From NCBI GenBank assembly GCA_043808325.1, contig JAZDEY010000064.1, positions 62,001 through 126,000 of the forward strand: a DNA stretch of 64,000 nucleotides, read 5' to 3'. The notes beneath the pieces are model-generated. The model had not been told where the DNA came from. It saw only the letters and a program-made list of their open reading frames with translations, and ran no database searches. Source of the stretch: JAZDEY01 sp043808325 [NCBI: Candidatus Eiseniibacteriota bacterium]. GTDB taxonomy: Bacteria > Arandabacterota > Arandabacteria > Arandabacterales. The translations under genes were made by a program, and so were the position numbers. Each line of letters opens with the position of its first letter. Position 1 is the first letter of the stretch. Below, in pieces: positions 13,901 through 23,145 of the stretch.

Positions 13901-16507
13901 TTAGAACAGTAACTCAAAGCCGGCTTTGATTTCCCTCGGCGAACCGAAGACGGTCACATCATCGAATGGACCCGTATATTCGCCGTGCATTCTCAGATAT
14001 CTCATCAGATCCGTATTGGCGTCATTGAAAGCGACCAGGTTCTTCTTGTTGAAGAGATTGTCTACCTGTAAGAAGACCCGCTGGGTCGTCGAATACAGAT
14101 GGAAGTCCTTCGAAGCCTTCATATTGACCAGGGAAGTTGACGGGAATCTCGCGGTGTTCTGCTCAGGCTGCTGCGATCGCCCATTCTCGGCCGGCGTGTA
14201 GGGAGACCCCGAGGCGTACTTCACCAGGAAATTGACCGCCCAATTCTGCCGGCGGCCGTAACCCACGTCCAGAACAAGCGTGTGCCTTCTGTCCCAGTCA
14301 AGATAGTATTCTCTGGTGGGGAGCACCGTACCGTTGAACAGGGCCTGGTAACCCTCACCGACGTCGGAGCTTCTTCCCTTGGCTATCATGAAGGTGTAAC
14401 TGACCCGTCCCATCCAGTCTTCTCTGAACTTCCTCTGGAGGGCGAATTCGAATCCCCGGACGTTACCCCAGTCGGTGTTGCGGTAGGTGGTGTACTCGGT
14501 TGCCCACTCAGGGGTCGCCGGGTCACGGCTGTCATTGATCACCACGGTCGAGATCAAGTTGTCGATGTCCTTGTAGAAGCCGGTGAGATCAATCATCAGA
14601 TCCTCGGCCACAAGATTCTCGAGCCCGACTTCGTATGAGACCGTCCGCTCAGGTTCGAGATCGGGGTTCCCGATCAGAGGCCAGGCGCCTCCCATGTCGA
14701 ACTTGGTGTTGGTATACATATAGCTGAAGGCCGGCATCTGGAAGTAGTGACCGTAGGTGAAATGCAGTACGGTCTTGTCCGAGACCGGATGCGAGATGCC
14801 AAGTCTGGGGCTCATCTGATACTTGGTCGAAGCGTCCTTCAGATTCCAGAGCGGAGGCTCGGTGTTGTCGGGCCCGCCGCACTCCGGTCCCGGCACCTGC
14901 AGCGTCGAATCCCACGGACACTGGGGGTTGGAAGGGACCTTGAACCTGGGGTTGAAAACGTCCATCCTGAAGCCCATGTTTACCACCAGTCCGCTATACT
15001 CGGCCTTGTCCTGCAAGTAGGCGACCGTGTACCTGGGCCCCACATTGTAATCGTTGCGATATATGTTCCCGGCAGGCGCGTAGACTTCGCGGTGCGTAGT
15101 CCGGTATATGTAATGCTCGCCCCCCGCCTTGAATTGGTGGTGCTCGTTGATCTGACTGGTGAAGCTGGACTTTGCGCCGTAGATTACCGACTGCGAGTCG
15201 TGGAACAAGGGATTATCGCCCGCGATGATGAAGTTGTTCCCGTCATATTCGGGCGACAGATTGAGGCCGCCACCGCCCTCGTCGGTCGGCGTAGTGTTCC
15301 ACTCCTGAGACTTGCTCAGGTCCCACCACTTACCCGGCTGGGCCACATGGTAACGGGTCTTGAAACGCGAAAGCGTGCAGTCATAGTAGCTGTCCGAGCT
15401 TATCATGTGGCTCAGGCCGAGCACGCCCACTTCGGTCCTTCGATCGTACTTGAGGAAGGTATCCGGGACCTTCTGGCGCTGAGCGTCCCATCTGTAGAAG
15501 TCGGTGCCGTAGTAGAGGCCCTCGAAAAAGATCTTCATGCTATGGCCTGGGGCGCCCGTCAGTTTCCAAGTCAGCTGGTCCAGGTCGCGCTCCTGATGTG
15601 GAAGCACATAGACGTGTGGATCCCAATCGTTCCACTTGGACGTTTCCCCGGATATGAAGTATTTCAGGCCGTCAGTCCAGGGCGAAGGTCCGCTCAACAT
15701 CAACTTGGTCGCTCCGAAACCCGTATCGTACTGCTTGGCATCGTCTGCGGCCTTCCAAAGCGCATCAAGAGGCAGGTAGAAGGTCTTCTGGAGCTGGCCC
15801 TCGAATTCCGTCCCTCCCTCCTTGGTCACGATATTGACGATGCCCGACTGGGCGTTACCGTATTCCGGAGTGAACCCGCCGCTCAAGACAACCATTTCCT
15901 GAATGGCAGACTCGTCATAGTTGGCCGAGGCCTTGGAGAAGATCGGATCCATGATCGGTGCGCCGTTCACCGTATACGAGATCTCGGTGTCCCGTCCGCC
16001 TCGAATGTGAATTCCGCGCCTGTCGGCTGCGGCTCCGGCCTGGAAACTCAGGACATCGAAAGCCGATTCGATCGGCAACATCGATATCTCTTCGTGTTCA
16101 ATCACGTTCATCGAAGACGTCATGTCCTTTCTGATCATCGGCCTTTCAGCGGTCACTACAATCTCGGGCACAATATCAAGCACCGCCGGGCTCAACTCGA
16201 AATCCACCGTGCTGGTAAAATCGGCATTGACCATCACGTCCTCTTTGATGATCGCCTGATAGCCCATCATGGTCGCTTTGACCGTGTAGGTCCCCGGCAT
16301 CACATTGACGATGTGGTACCTGCCCTCGATGTTGGAAACCGCCCCCGTACCGGTGCTGCCCACCGTGATATTGACCGCAACCAGCGGTTCGCCCGTATCG
16401 CCGTCCACCACCATCCCCGCGATCTTGCCGCTGGTTCCGCCGTAGAGGCTGGGAACCAGAGTGATCCCGACAATGACAAAGGCCACAAGTACCCCAATTC
16501 GTTGCAT
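13901..16507 (-). CDS. TonB-dependent receptor with N-terminal CarboxypepD_reg domain (copy 1)
   Basis: An 868-residue outer-membrane receptor. After the signal peptide comes a carboxypeptidase-regulatory-like domain (GKIAGMVVDGDTGEPLVAVNI, about residues 24-105). The plug follows (IHIRGGRDTEISYTVNGAP, SGGFTPEYGNAQSGIVNIVTKEGG), then a long barrel ending KAGFELLF with a terminal aromatic. The plug motifs are clear; the ligand is unknown. The ATG at 16505-16507 has AAGGAG 9 nt upstream; the frame to 16540 is an unsupported extension. It is separated from the epimerase gene by 141 nt, in which I see no clear promoter. Confidence 0.88.
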   Translation of the reverse strand: MQRIGVLVAFVIVGITLVPSLYGGTSGKIAGMVVDGDTGEPLVAVNITVGSTGTGAVSNIEGRYHIVNVMPGTYTVKATMMGYQAIIKEDVMVNADFTSTVDFELSPAVLDIVPEIVVTAERPMIRKDMTSSMNVIEHEEISMLPIESAFDVLSFQAGAAADRRGIHIRGGRDTEISYTVNGAPIMDPIFSKASANYDESAIQEMVVLSGGFTPEYGNAQSGIVNIVTKEGGTEFEGQLQKTFYLPLDALWKAADDAKQYDTGFGATKLMLSGPSPWTDGLKYFISGETSKWNDWDPHVYVLPHQERDLDQLTWKLTGAPGHSMKIFFEGLYYGTDFYRWDAQRQKVPDTFLKYDRRTEVGVLGLSHMISSDSYYDCTLSRFKTRYHVAQPGKWWDLSKSQEWNTTPTDEGGGGLNLSPEYDGNNFIIAGDNPLFHDSQSVIYGAKSSFTSQINEHHQFKAGGEHYIYRTTHREVYAPAGNIYRNDYNVGPRYTVAYLQDKAEYSGLVVNMGFRMDVFNPRFKVPSNPQCPWDSTLQVPGPECGGPDNTEPPLWNLKDASTKYQMSPRLGISHPVSDKTVLHFTYGHYFQMPAFSYMYTNTKFDMGGAWPLIGNPDLEPERTVSYEVGLENLVAEDLMIDLTGFYKDIDNLISTVVINDSRDPATPEWATEYTTYRNTDWGNVRGFEFALQRKFREDWMGRVSYTFMIAKGRSSDVGEGYQALFNGTVLPTREYYLDWDRRHTLVLDVGYGRRQNWAVNFLVKYASGSPYTPAENGRSQQPEQNTARFPSTSLVNMKASKDFHLYSTTQRVFLQVDNLFNKKNLVAFNDANTDLMRYLRMHGEYTGPFDDVTVFGSPREIKAGFELLF

Positions 16508-16648
16508 AGCAGTTTTCTCCTTCGAAATGGTTTGTGCCATTATGTCCCTTCTGGCGATATCGGCGCCGGCTTCGCGGCCTTTAGCAGAATTTGAACGTTA
16601 GTTGCGAGACTTGCCAGTGAAGCAGTTAGGCCTAGTAGGCACTTGGGC

Positions 16649-17662
16649 CTAGTCGGCGGGCACTACACCAAGGCCCGGAAGATTCGGCAGGTTGATGATG
16701 CCTTCGGTCGCCCTGACCCCGCGGAAGGGATCATTTGAGATCAGAAGATTGCCGTCAAGATCGCAATAATCCACCAGGGATGAAATATGAGCGGCCGCGG
16801 TGATGCCCAGAGAGCTTTCCACCATGCACCCCAACATCACCCTGAGCCCTGCCGCGCGCGCCACTGCGATCATATCGAGGGCCTCACCGAGGCCCCCGCA
16901 TTTCATCAGCTTGATATTGATGCCGTCGGCCAGGCCGATCCATTGGAGGATGTCCTCTTTCGTGGTCACGCCTTCATCAACAATAATTGCGGCGCCGGTC
17001 GCATTCTTGATCTTCCGGTACCCGTCCCTATCCTCGCGAGGAAGAGGTTGCTCGAAGAATTCTATGCCGAACCTTTCCCAGGAATTGATTTTCCGAATCG
17101 CCTGATCCGCCTGCCAGCCCTCGTTGGCATCGACCCGCAGGATCGCCTGTGTCTCATGCCTCAGAAGCTCAAGAAGCTCCTCCTCGGCGCCGAAGCCGAC
17201 CTTGACCTTGAGGATCGGAAAGGTCCGCAGGACCTCAAGCCTTTCTCGGGCAAGCCGCACATCCTCGACAGCGACGGTGAACGAGGTCCGCGGCAGAGGC
17301 TTCCCTGCCAGTCCCAGGAGTTGCGCAACCGGCACCCCGGCCATCTTGCCGGCGATATCATAAAGTGCAGCCTCAATCGCTGCCCTGCCGGAAGGGCTCG
17401 CCGGAAAACGCGCACGAAGGCTCTCGCTTGCCCGGCGGATCGCGAAAGGATCATCGGTCAGGGACTCTCCCGCTCCCGCGATCGCCTCCACCGCTCGCTC
17501 CACGCTGTCCCCATAATAGGCCGAGGGTGATGCCTCTCCGAGACCGGTGATCCCCCGGCATTCGACCCGCGCAACAACTATCGTGTGCATCGAGGTGGTG
17601 CCGCGCGCGATCGCAAACGGGACTTCGAGTTTGAGTTGGTAGGTCTTCCAATCGATCTTCAT
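16649..17662 (-). CDS. Enolase-superfamily dipeptide epimerase / N-acyl-D-glutamate racemase-like
   Basis: A 337-residue muconate-lactonizing subgroup enzyme. The catalytic KxK is in LKVKVG, metal ligands are in RVDANEGW, FFEQPL and IVDEGV, and the second catalytic lysine is in NIKLMKCGG. L-Ala-D/L-Glu epimerases (YcjG/YkfB) have this layout, as does DgcA, the N-acetyl-D-glutamate racemase partnered with DgcN. The ATG at 17660-17662 overlaps the upstream stop as ATGA. Being downstream of a DUF1611/DgcN gene and an NlpC/P60 gene, it probably handles D-glutamate or L-Ala-D-Glu from peptidoglycan turnover. Which substrate cannot be told from sequence. Confidence 0.85.
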   Translation of the reverse strand: MKIDWKTYQLKLEVPFAIARGTTSMHTIVVARVECRGITGLGEASPSAYYGDSVERAVEAIAGAGESLTDDPFAIRRASESLRARFPASPSGRAAIEAALYDIAGKMAGVPVAQLLGLAGKPLPRTSFTVAVEDVRLARERLEVLRTFPILKVKVGFGAEEELLELLRHETQAILRVDANEGWQADQAIRKINSWERFGIEFFEQPLPREDRDGYRKIKNATGAAIIVDEGVTTKEDILQWIGLADGINIKLMKCGGLGEALDMIAVARAAGLRVMLGCMVESSLGITAAAHISSLVDYCDLDGNLLISNDPFRGVRATEGIINLPNLPGLGVVPAD

Positions 17663-18696
17663 GGGATCCGCCCAAGGCTTTCCAGGATCCTGCCGGACCC
17701 CCATCTAATCGGATCGGCGGTCGCAAGCCCGGTCTCGCGCTCGACCCGTGTGACCTTGGCCCTGGCCGAGGCTTGATCAAGATCGTAGGTATTGAGGGCT
17801 ATCGAGACAACCCTCGAAGTAAACATCGGAAGGCAGGCCCGCTCATAGATTCCCGCGAGCTCACTCAACGGCGGTATCTCTATGTTGAATTCATCAATGC
17901 GGGTCCGCGAGGGCTGGTGACACAAGATCATGGCATCCGGCCATGACCCGTGCAGAATGGCGAGGGTGACGCCGGAATAGGCCGGGTGGATCAAGGAACC
18001 CTGCCCCTCAACCACGGCCACGTCCGCGTGCTCCAAGGCACGAAGCGTGAGATCTTCCACGACTCTGGCCATGAAGTCGCCCGGTACGCGGTCAATCGCC
18101 TGCCCCCGCCCCGAGAGCAGTATGCCTGTCTGTCCGGTGGCGACAAACTCGGCCTTGATACCCCGTTGTTTCATCAGCTCCACAAGCTCGTATGCAACCG
18201 TCATCTTGCCTGAGGAACAGTCCGAGCCGACAGTGAGAATCACGCGGCCCTTCCTGTGGCGAAGGAGGCCGCGCGAGATCCCGTCCGGAAGCACCGGTTT
18301 CCTTATGTCCCAGATGCCGACTCCCCGCCGCCGAGCCGCCTCGCTTATCTCGGGGTCCTCACTGAGCATAGTATGAAGACCGCTGAGAACATTGAGCCCG
18401 TGCTCGATCGCCTCAACCACCACACCCCGCCAGGCTTCCGGCAACAAGCCCCCACGCGGGGCGATTCCGACCAGGAGCGAGTCTGGACGGTACCTGACGG
18501 CCTCCCCGAGGGTCGCGACGATCGGGATCGCGCCCCCAAAGCCCAGCACGTCGTGGGCCGTAAGCCCCGCCTTGCTTCCATCAATCACGCAAGCGACCCG
18601 ATCAGGCCGGTACCGGATCATGCAAGCAGCAGTCTTCGAGGTGACGACGCCCAGCTTAGCCTCGGCGAGAATCACAAGCCTGTCGTAACGGATCAT
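17659..18696 (-). CDS. DUF1611 P-loop protein, DgcN-like
   Basis: A 345-residue DUF1611 protein. The N-terminal Rossmann-like part runs to about residue 125 (VVTSKTAACMIRYRPDRVACVID). The P-loop part begins VGSDCSSGKMTVAYEL at about residue 160. DgcN in marine bacteria acetylates D-glutamate for a following DgcA racemase, and the gene here directly precedes an enolase-superfamily racemase/epimerase in the same arrangement. The ATG at 18694-18696 overlaps the NlpC/P60 stop (ATGA), and its stop overlaps the epimerase start. The family is clear; the reaction is inferred from this pairing. Confidence 0.85.
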   Translation of the reverse strand: MIRYDRLVILAEAKLGVVTSKTAACMIRYRPDRVACVIDGSKAGLTAHDVLGFGGAIPIVATLGEAVRYRPDSLLVGIAPRGGLLPEAWRGVVVEAIEHGLNVLSGLHTMLSEDPEISEAARRRGVGIWDIRKPVLPDGISRGLLRHRKGRVILTVGSDCSSGKMTVAYELVELMKQRGIKAEFVATGQTGILLSGRGQAIDRVPGDFMARVVEDLTLRALEHADVAVVEGQGSLIHPAYSGVTLAILHGSWPDAMILCHQPSRTRIDEFNIEIPPLSELAGIYERACLPMFTSRVVSIALNTYDLDQASARAKVTRVERETGLATADPIRWGSGRILESLGRIP

Positions 18697-19487
18697 AGGG
18701 TAAGCCTTCGGGCCCACTGGAATCTCACGCGAAGGTCCTCTCTGTAATGCCTGGAGCCGGGGTCGAGACTCTCGATTCCAACATGCCCCGATGCGTGAAG
18801 TATGCTGAGATCGCCCAGATGGATTGCCACGTGATCGATCACGCCCCCGTCCCCAAAAAACACAAGATCAAGGGGGCGAAGCCTCTTGAGACTACCCAGC
18901 AGCCTTCCCGACGAGGCCTGCTCGCAGGAATTACGCGGCAGGTCGACGCCCAGGAGCTCGAAGATGAATTGCACCAGGCCCGAGCAATCAAAACCAAAGG
19001 CGCTCTTGCCACCCCAGAGATAAGGCGTCCCTATGACTTCCCGCACCACCCTCGCCAGGCCCGCGCGACTCACGCCCGGCCGATCGAGCCGAAGGACCTC
19101 GCTACGCGGAATCGATCCAGACGCCCCATCGGGCAAGCGAACCATCAGAGTTCCCCTGGATTCCTCGGTCACCTGGATCGGACTGGCCATGGGCAGGACC
19201 AGATTGCTTCGGCCGGAAACCTTGAGGATCGCGAATCTCTTGGCAACCCAATGAGTCGGCTCGTAGGCGCGGCCGACCGACAGGTAGGAAAGCGGCATCC
19301 ATCCGCGGGAGGAATCTGCGAGTGAGCACAACGACCAATCGGCCCTGACGGCCTCGATCCGAACGTGCTTCCCAAAGATCTCCTGGGTCACGAGCTCCGA
19401 GCGGGGATTCGGCCGCGCCCTGAGCGGCGCAACCGGACGACACACCACACCTGCATTGCCGGGGCCTTTAGCCTCCAACCAGGACAT
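18693..19487 (-). CDS. NlpC/P60 cysteine peptidase, YkfC-like
   Basis: A 264-residue protein with SH3b-like N-terminal regions and a C-terminal NlpC/P60 domain. FDCSGLVQF carries the nucleophile, DHVAIHLG the histidine and ILHASG the third polar residue. There is no signal peptide, so it is probably cytoplasmic, like the gamma-D-glutamyl-diamino-acid endopeptidase YkfC of the murein-peptide recycling operon. That fits the following epimerase and DUF1611 genes. The start is the ATG at 19485-19487, which overlaps the preceding GWxTD gene by 20 nt. The open frame continuing to 19847 is just the other frame of that gene. Confidence 0.85.
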   Translation of the reverse strand: MSWLEAKGPGNAGVVCRPVAPLRARPNPRSELVTQEIFGKHVRIEAVRADWSLCSLADSSRGWMPLSYLSVGRAYEPTHWVAKRFAILKVSGRSNLVLPMASPIQVTEESRGTLMVRLPDGASGSIPRSEVLRLDRPGVSRAGLARVVREVIGTPYLWGGKSAFGFDCSGLVQFIFELLGVDLPRNSCEQASSGRLLGSLKRLRPLDLVFFGDGGVIDHVAIHLGDLSILHASGHVGIESLDPGSRHYREDLRVRFQWARRLTL

Positions 19488-20721
19488 AGTCACCGAAGCC
19501 CGTATCGTCGACGAAAACGAAGCGTCTACTCTGGCTGTAGTAATACCATATCTCTGTGGGCTTCCGGTCCATCTCCAAGGGATACGAGTCGATCTGATCG
19601 GGCTCCCCGTAAAGCATGTATATCCTGCCCCGATCGGTCTTCCATCCTTGGGAGAGCGGCACCGAGAAATGGTCATTGGCGTACCGGAACCTCCTGAGGT
19701 ACTCCTCAAAGTATTCATTTCTAGGGGTGCCGGGGGTGAGATCCTTCGCGCGCCAGAAATCCTCCCAGATGCGCTTTCGCTCCTCCTCGTTGGCCTTCTT
19801 GAAGGCCTCGATCTCACTGGAGCCGGCAATGTAGGTGAGCAGCGCAACCGCCTGATCCAGATCCCGGTTCAAATAGAAGCCCTCATGCCTTACCTCAAAA
19901 TCCTTGAGCCTGGCTGCCAGGACTTTGCCGTCCTCGCTCTTCAAGGCGACTCTGAGCGTATAGCGCCCGTTGGGCAGCGTGTCGGCGGGAATCGCCCAGA
20001 GATGAGCGACCGTTCCCGAGCCGACCGATGTTCCGGACATATCATAGATCTTCGATCCGCCACTCCGTGAGACCGTGCAGGCGAGGCCAAGGCTGTCGTA
20101 CTCGCCGCCGTGGTAGACTTCATAATAGAAAGGAATACTGTCCCGCTCGGTGGTATAAATCCGTTTGACGTTAGGGATGTAGCCCCGCCTCATTCCTTCG
20201 TGGACCCCGCTCCCCTTCAGCAGCAACTCTACGTCGCTCAGCGAGGGAGAAGCCGCCAGGGACGGGATCCGCAGGGCAGCCTCAATCTCACTCTTGACGC
20301 GGGAATCCCGGTCATAGAGACCCAGCAACATCTTGAAATCCCCCGGTTTGGCCTTGAAGGAAACCACTCGCGTGTGACAGGAATCGACAGACGTAGTCCC
20401 GGCATACTGCGCAGAGTAGAGCTTGATCCGATAAGTATCGCCCGCGACCTGGTTGCCCTTTCCATCCTTCAGTATCACTGAGAGATCCGCCGTAGCCGCA
20501 TAACCGGCGCCGGTCTTGACGAATTGTAGTCCCTCGTTGCAGACACCGAAGCAGACTTCGATCGCCGATGAGCTGTCGGCTCCGAAGTACCATACGTCCG
20601 CACAGAAATATGGAGGCAGCGGGGAACACCTGGGAAGCGTGAGATCATCATCGCCCAAGGCGCAGGAGGCCAGGGCCGCCACCGCAGCCACGACCGCCAC
20701 TGCCCAGAGATGCCTATTCAT
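19468..20721 (-). CDS. GWxTD-domain lipoprotein (copy 1)
   Basis: A 417-residue protein with a lipoprotein signal: the hydrophobic N-terminus ends at LASC, a standard lipobox. The C-terminal GWxTD domain is intact: YFEEYLRRFRYANDHFS, then GWKTDRGRIYMLYGEPDQID near residue 360, and later EIWYYY. The middle is beta-rich. The GWxTD family is common in FCB-type genomes, but its function is not established. The ATG at 20719-20721 overlaps the preceding permease by 8 nt, so the gene is coupled to the efflux set. A second, divergent copy lies at 27090. Confidence 0.82.
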   Translation of the reverse strand: MNRHLWAVAVVAAVAALASCALGDDDLTLPRCSPLPPYFCADVWYFGADSSSAIEVCFGVCNEGLQFVKTGAGYAATADLSVILKDGKGNQVAGDTYRIKLYSAQYAGTTSVDSCHTRVVSFKAKPGDFKMLLGLYDRDSRVKSEIEAALRIPSLAASPSLSDVELLLKGSGVHEGMRRGYIPNVKRIYTTERDSIPFYYEVYHGGEYDSLGLACTVSRSGGSKIYDMSGTSVGSGTVAHLWAIPADTLPNGRYTLRVALKSEDGKVLAARLKDFEVRHEGFYLNRDLDQAVALLTYIAGSSEIEAFKKANEEERKRIWEDFWRAKDLTPGTPRNEYFEEYLRRFRYANDHFSVPLSQGWKTDRGRIYMLYGEPDQIDSYPLEMDRKPTEIWYYYSQSRRFVFVDDTGFGDYVLVGG

Positions 20722-21928
20722 AACGCAATGACTCCACAGGATCGAGACCCGAAGCTCTGAAGGCAGGATAGAGACCAAAGAATATGCCCACCGCGCAACA
20801 GATTCCCAACGCCAACGGCACCGCCCATACCGGAACGCTCGCGGGAAGCGGAGTTGCCAGGGCCACCCCCACGCGTATGAAGAAACCCAGAGCTATACCC
20901 ACGACGCCACCGATCAACGTGAGCACAACCGCCTCCACCAAGAACTGGCCCATCACAGCCATCCTGGTTGCGCCGATCGCCTTCCTAAGCCCAATCTCCC
21001 GTGTCCGCTCCATTACCGACACCAACATTATGTTCATTATGCCGATGCCGCTTACCAGCAGTGCGATCGATGCCACTATCCTCATAACCCAGTATATCGA
21101 ACCTGTCAACTTGTTATATGTCTCCAGAAGTGACTCCTGGGTGGACAGCGCGAAATCATCCTCCTTGCCGGGATGGATTCTGCGAATCACCCGCATCGTC
21201 ACCCTCAGATCGTTGATCGCATCCTCAACCCTCGTGCCCTCGCGCGGCAGCGCCATGACGATGTTTTCGTTGGAGTCACCAAAAATCTCCCGCACCGCCC
21301 GGTAGGGCACGAGAGCGATGTCATCGTTCGTCTGCCCGAAGACCACACCCGTAGCCTCAAGCGTGCCCACCACTTGAAACTTCCTGCCCTCGATCTCGAC
21401 CTCCCTGTCGATCGGCGAGCCCTTGCCGAAGATGCTCTTAACGATGTTTGCCCCCAGGACGCAAACCATCGAACGCCGGTCCTCCGCGTCGGTGAAGAAT
21501 CTCCCCTGATCGATGGCCACCTTCCCGACGTCGGCATACTCCGAGGAAACGCCTCTCACGGTGACCATCCCGGTGCGCCTGCCTTGGAACCCCACTCTGC
21601 CCCGGCCGTCGGACACGATCGACATCTTATCGATCGAACCCGCCCGCCTCTTCAGTTTTTCAACCTCCGAGAACATGATCCTCCTTCTTTCGTGCTGCCC
21701 CCGCATACCCACGTGGAGGCCGGGCTCAAACCTGGTGATATAGACCACGTTGGGTCCGAGCTTCTTGAATTCCTGCATCACCGATCGGTTGATGCCGTTT
21801 ATCAAGGACAGCATTCCTATGATCGTGCCGATGCCGATTATCACCCCAACGGTTGTGAGCACTGTGCGCAGTTTGTTGGCCCAGAGCGACTTCAGAGCTA
21901 TCCGCACGATGCCGCCAAACCAGTTCAT
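20714..21928 (-). CDS. MacB-like ABC transporter permease (second)
   Basis: A 404-residue permease of the MacB/FtsX class. One N-terminal membrane segment (LTTVGVIIGIGTIIGML) precedes a large MacB_PCD periplasmic domain (about 50-255). Three C-terminal segments then carry the family motif MERTREIGLRKAIGATR. The ATG at 21926-21928 overlaps the previous permease stop as ATGA; the frame upstream to 22333 is spurious. It presumably pairs with the permease at 21925-23145. Neither has an ATPase domain fused, and no ATPase gene lies in the window. Confidence 0.9.
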   Translation of the reverse strand: MNWFGGIVRIALKSLWANKLRTVLTTVGVIIGIGTIIGMLSLINGINRSVMQEFKKLGPNVVYITRFEPGLHVGMRGQHERRRIMFSEVEKLKRRAGSIDKMSIVSDGRGRVGFQGRRTGMVTVRGVSSEYADVGKVAIDQGRFFTDAEDRRSMVCVLGANIVKSIFGKGSPIDREVEIEGRKFQVVGTLEATGVVFGQTNDDIALVPYRAVREIFGDSNENIVMALPREGTRVEDAINDLRVTMRVIRRIHPGKEDDFALSTQESLLETYNKLTGSIYWVMRIVASIALLVSGIGIMNIMLVSVMERTREIGLRKAIGATRMAVMGQFLVEAVVLTLIGGVVGIALGFFIRVGVALATPLPASVPVWAVPLALGICCAVGIFFGLYPAFRASGLDPVESLRYE

Positions 21929-23145
21929 TGCCCGTACCTCAGAGCGTCCACCGGATCCAGCGAGGAGGCTTTGATCGCGGGATACACCCCGAAAAAGAGG
22001 CCGACGCATACCGACACCACGAGAGACAGTCCCATCGCCCACCACTCCGCGGCCACCGGAACTCGGGTCTTCCAGGCCAGCAGCTCCGCCGCTCCGACGC
22101 CGACGCCCACTCCCACGATACCACCCACAAGACATAGAACCGACGATTCCGTCAAGAACTGGAGCATTATTTGCCTTCTCGTGGCCCCTATCGCCTTGCG
22201 GACGCCTATCTCGTTGGTTCTCTCTTTGACCGAAACAAACATTATGTTCATGATCCCGATTCCACCCACTACAAGTGAGATGCTTCCAACCCCCACCATT
22301 GCGAGGAAGATATTTGCCGAAAGCCGCCTCCACATCTGGAGCAGAGCATCGGACGTGATGATTCCGAAGTCATCCTCCTTGCCGGGCCCAAGTCTCCTCA
22401 CGTTTCTCATCACACCCCTGACCTCCTCGGTGGCCTGGCCGACCAGCCGGGGACCTCGCGCCCGCACCGAAATCTCCGCGTCGAAGCCGCGCCCAAAGAC
22501 CCGCTCGAAGGTGGTATACGGAATATAGACGAAGGAATCGCGGGAGATACCCAGAATGGTTCCCATCCTGGCGTGCGATCCTATCACCGTGAAGCGATGG
22601 CCCTTGATGTAGACCGTCCTCCCGGTGGGATCGGGGCCGGCGAAGATCTTCTCTGCGACATCTGCGCCGATGATACACACTGCGCTCGCGTGCTCCACTT
22701 CGTAGGGAGTGAAATACCTGCCGACGTCCAGCCCTATGTCGGTCATGTACTGGGCATCTTCGGTCGTACCCTCGATGTAAACGTCTTCCGCACTCAAACG
22801 TCCGCTCTTCACCTTTGCAAGGGTCCGAACAAAGGGAGCAACATGCAGCACCGATGGGCACTCGCGTTTGAGGGTCGCCGCTACATCCGGCCTGATGTCT
22901 TTCCGCTTGAGAGCTTTCCAGTACTCCTCCTCTCCCATCGGCATCCCGATCTTGGTGACCGCGAATCCCTCCGAGCCCATGCTGCCGAACAGGGTCGCCA
23001 TATACCTGTCCACACCCCTTACCACTGAGGTGATCGAGCTGACCGATATGATGCCGATTACGATTCCCAAGAGCGTGAGGGCCGAACGCAGCTTGTGCTT
23101 GAGGAGAGCGGCATACGACATCGCCGCCATGTCAAGGAATGTCAT
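21925..23145 (-). CDS. MacB-like ABC transporter permease (first)
   Basis: A 406-residue permease with the same layout as the next gene. An N-terminal segment (LTLLGIVIGIISVSSIT) is followed by a periplasmic MacB_PCD domain. Three C-terminal membrane segments follow, with KERTNEIGVRKAIGATRRQ. It begins at ATG 23143-23145, sharing one base (TAATG) with the stop of the HlyD-type adaptor gene. With TolC and the adaptor it should form a tripartite efflux or lipoprotein/peptide-export pump; the substrate is unknown. The ATP-binding subunit must be encoded elsewhere. Confidence 0.9.
   Translation of the reverse strand: MTFLDMAAMSYAALLKHKLRSALTLLGIVIGIISVSSITSVVRGVDRYMATLFGSMGSEGFAVTKIGMPMGEEEYWKALKRKDIRPDVAATLKRECPSVLHVAPFVRTLAKVKSGRLSAEDVYIEGTTEDAQYMTDIGLDVGRYFTPYEVEHASAVCIIGADVAEKIFAGPDPTGRTVYIKGHRFTVIGSHARMGTILGISRDSFVYIPYTTFERVFGRGFDAEISVRARGPRLVGQATEEVRGVMRNVRRLGPGKEDDFGIITSDALLQMWRRLSANIFLAMVGVGSISLVVGGIGIMNIMFVSVKERTNEIGVRKAIGATRRQIMLQFLTESSVLCLVGGIVGVGVGVGAAELLAWKTRVPVAAEWWAMGLSLVVSVCVGLFFGVYPAIKASSLDPVDALRYGQ

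Noticed and set aside
14747-16594. 615-residue plus-strand open frame
   Set aside because: It is antisense to the TonB receptor, has no ribosome site or family motif, and reflects codon bias on the coding strand.
19488-19847. N-terminal extension of the NlpC/P60 protein
   Set aside because: Ser/Arg-rich frame inside the GWxTD gene; no support beyond the open frame.
21929-22333. N-terminal extension of the second MacB permease
   Set aside because: Overlaps the first permease; the ATGA coupling and homology place the start at 21928.
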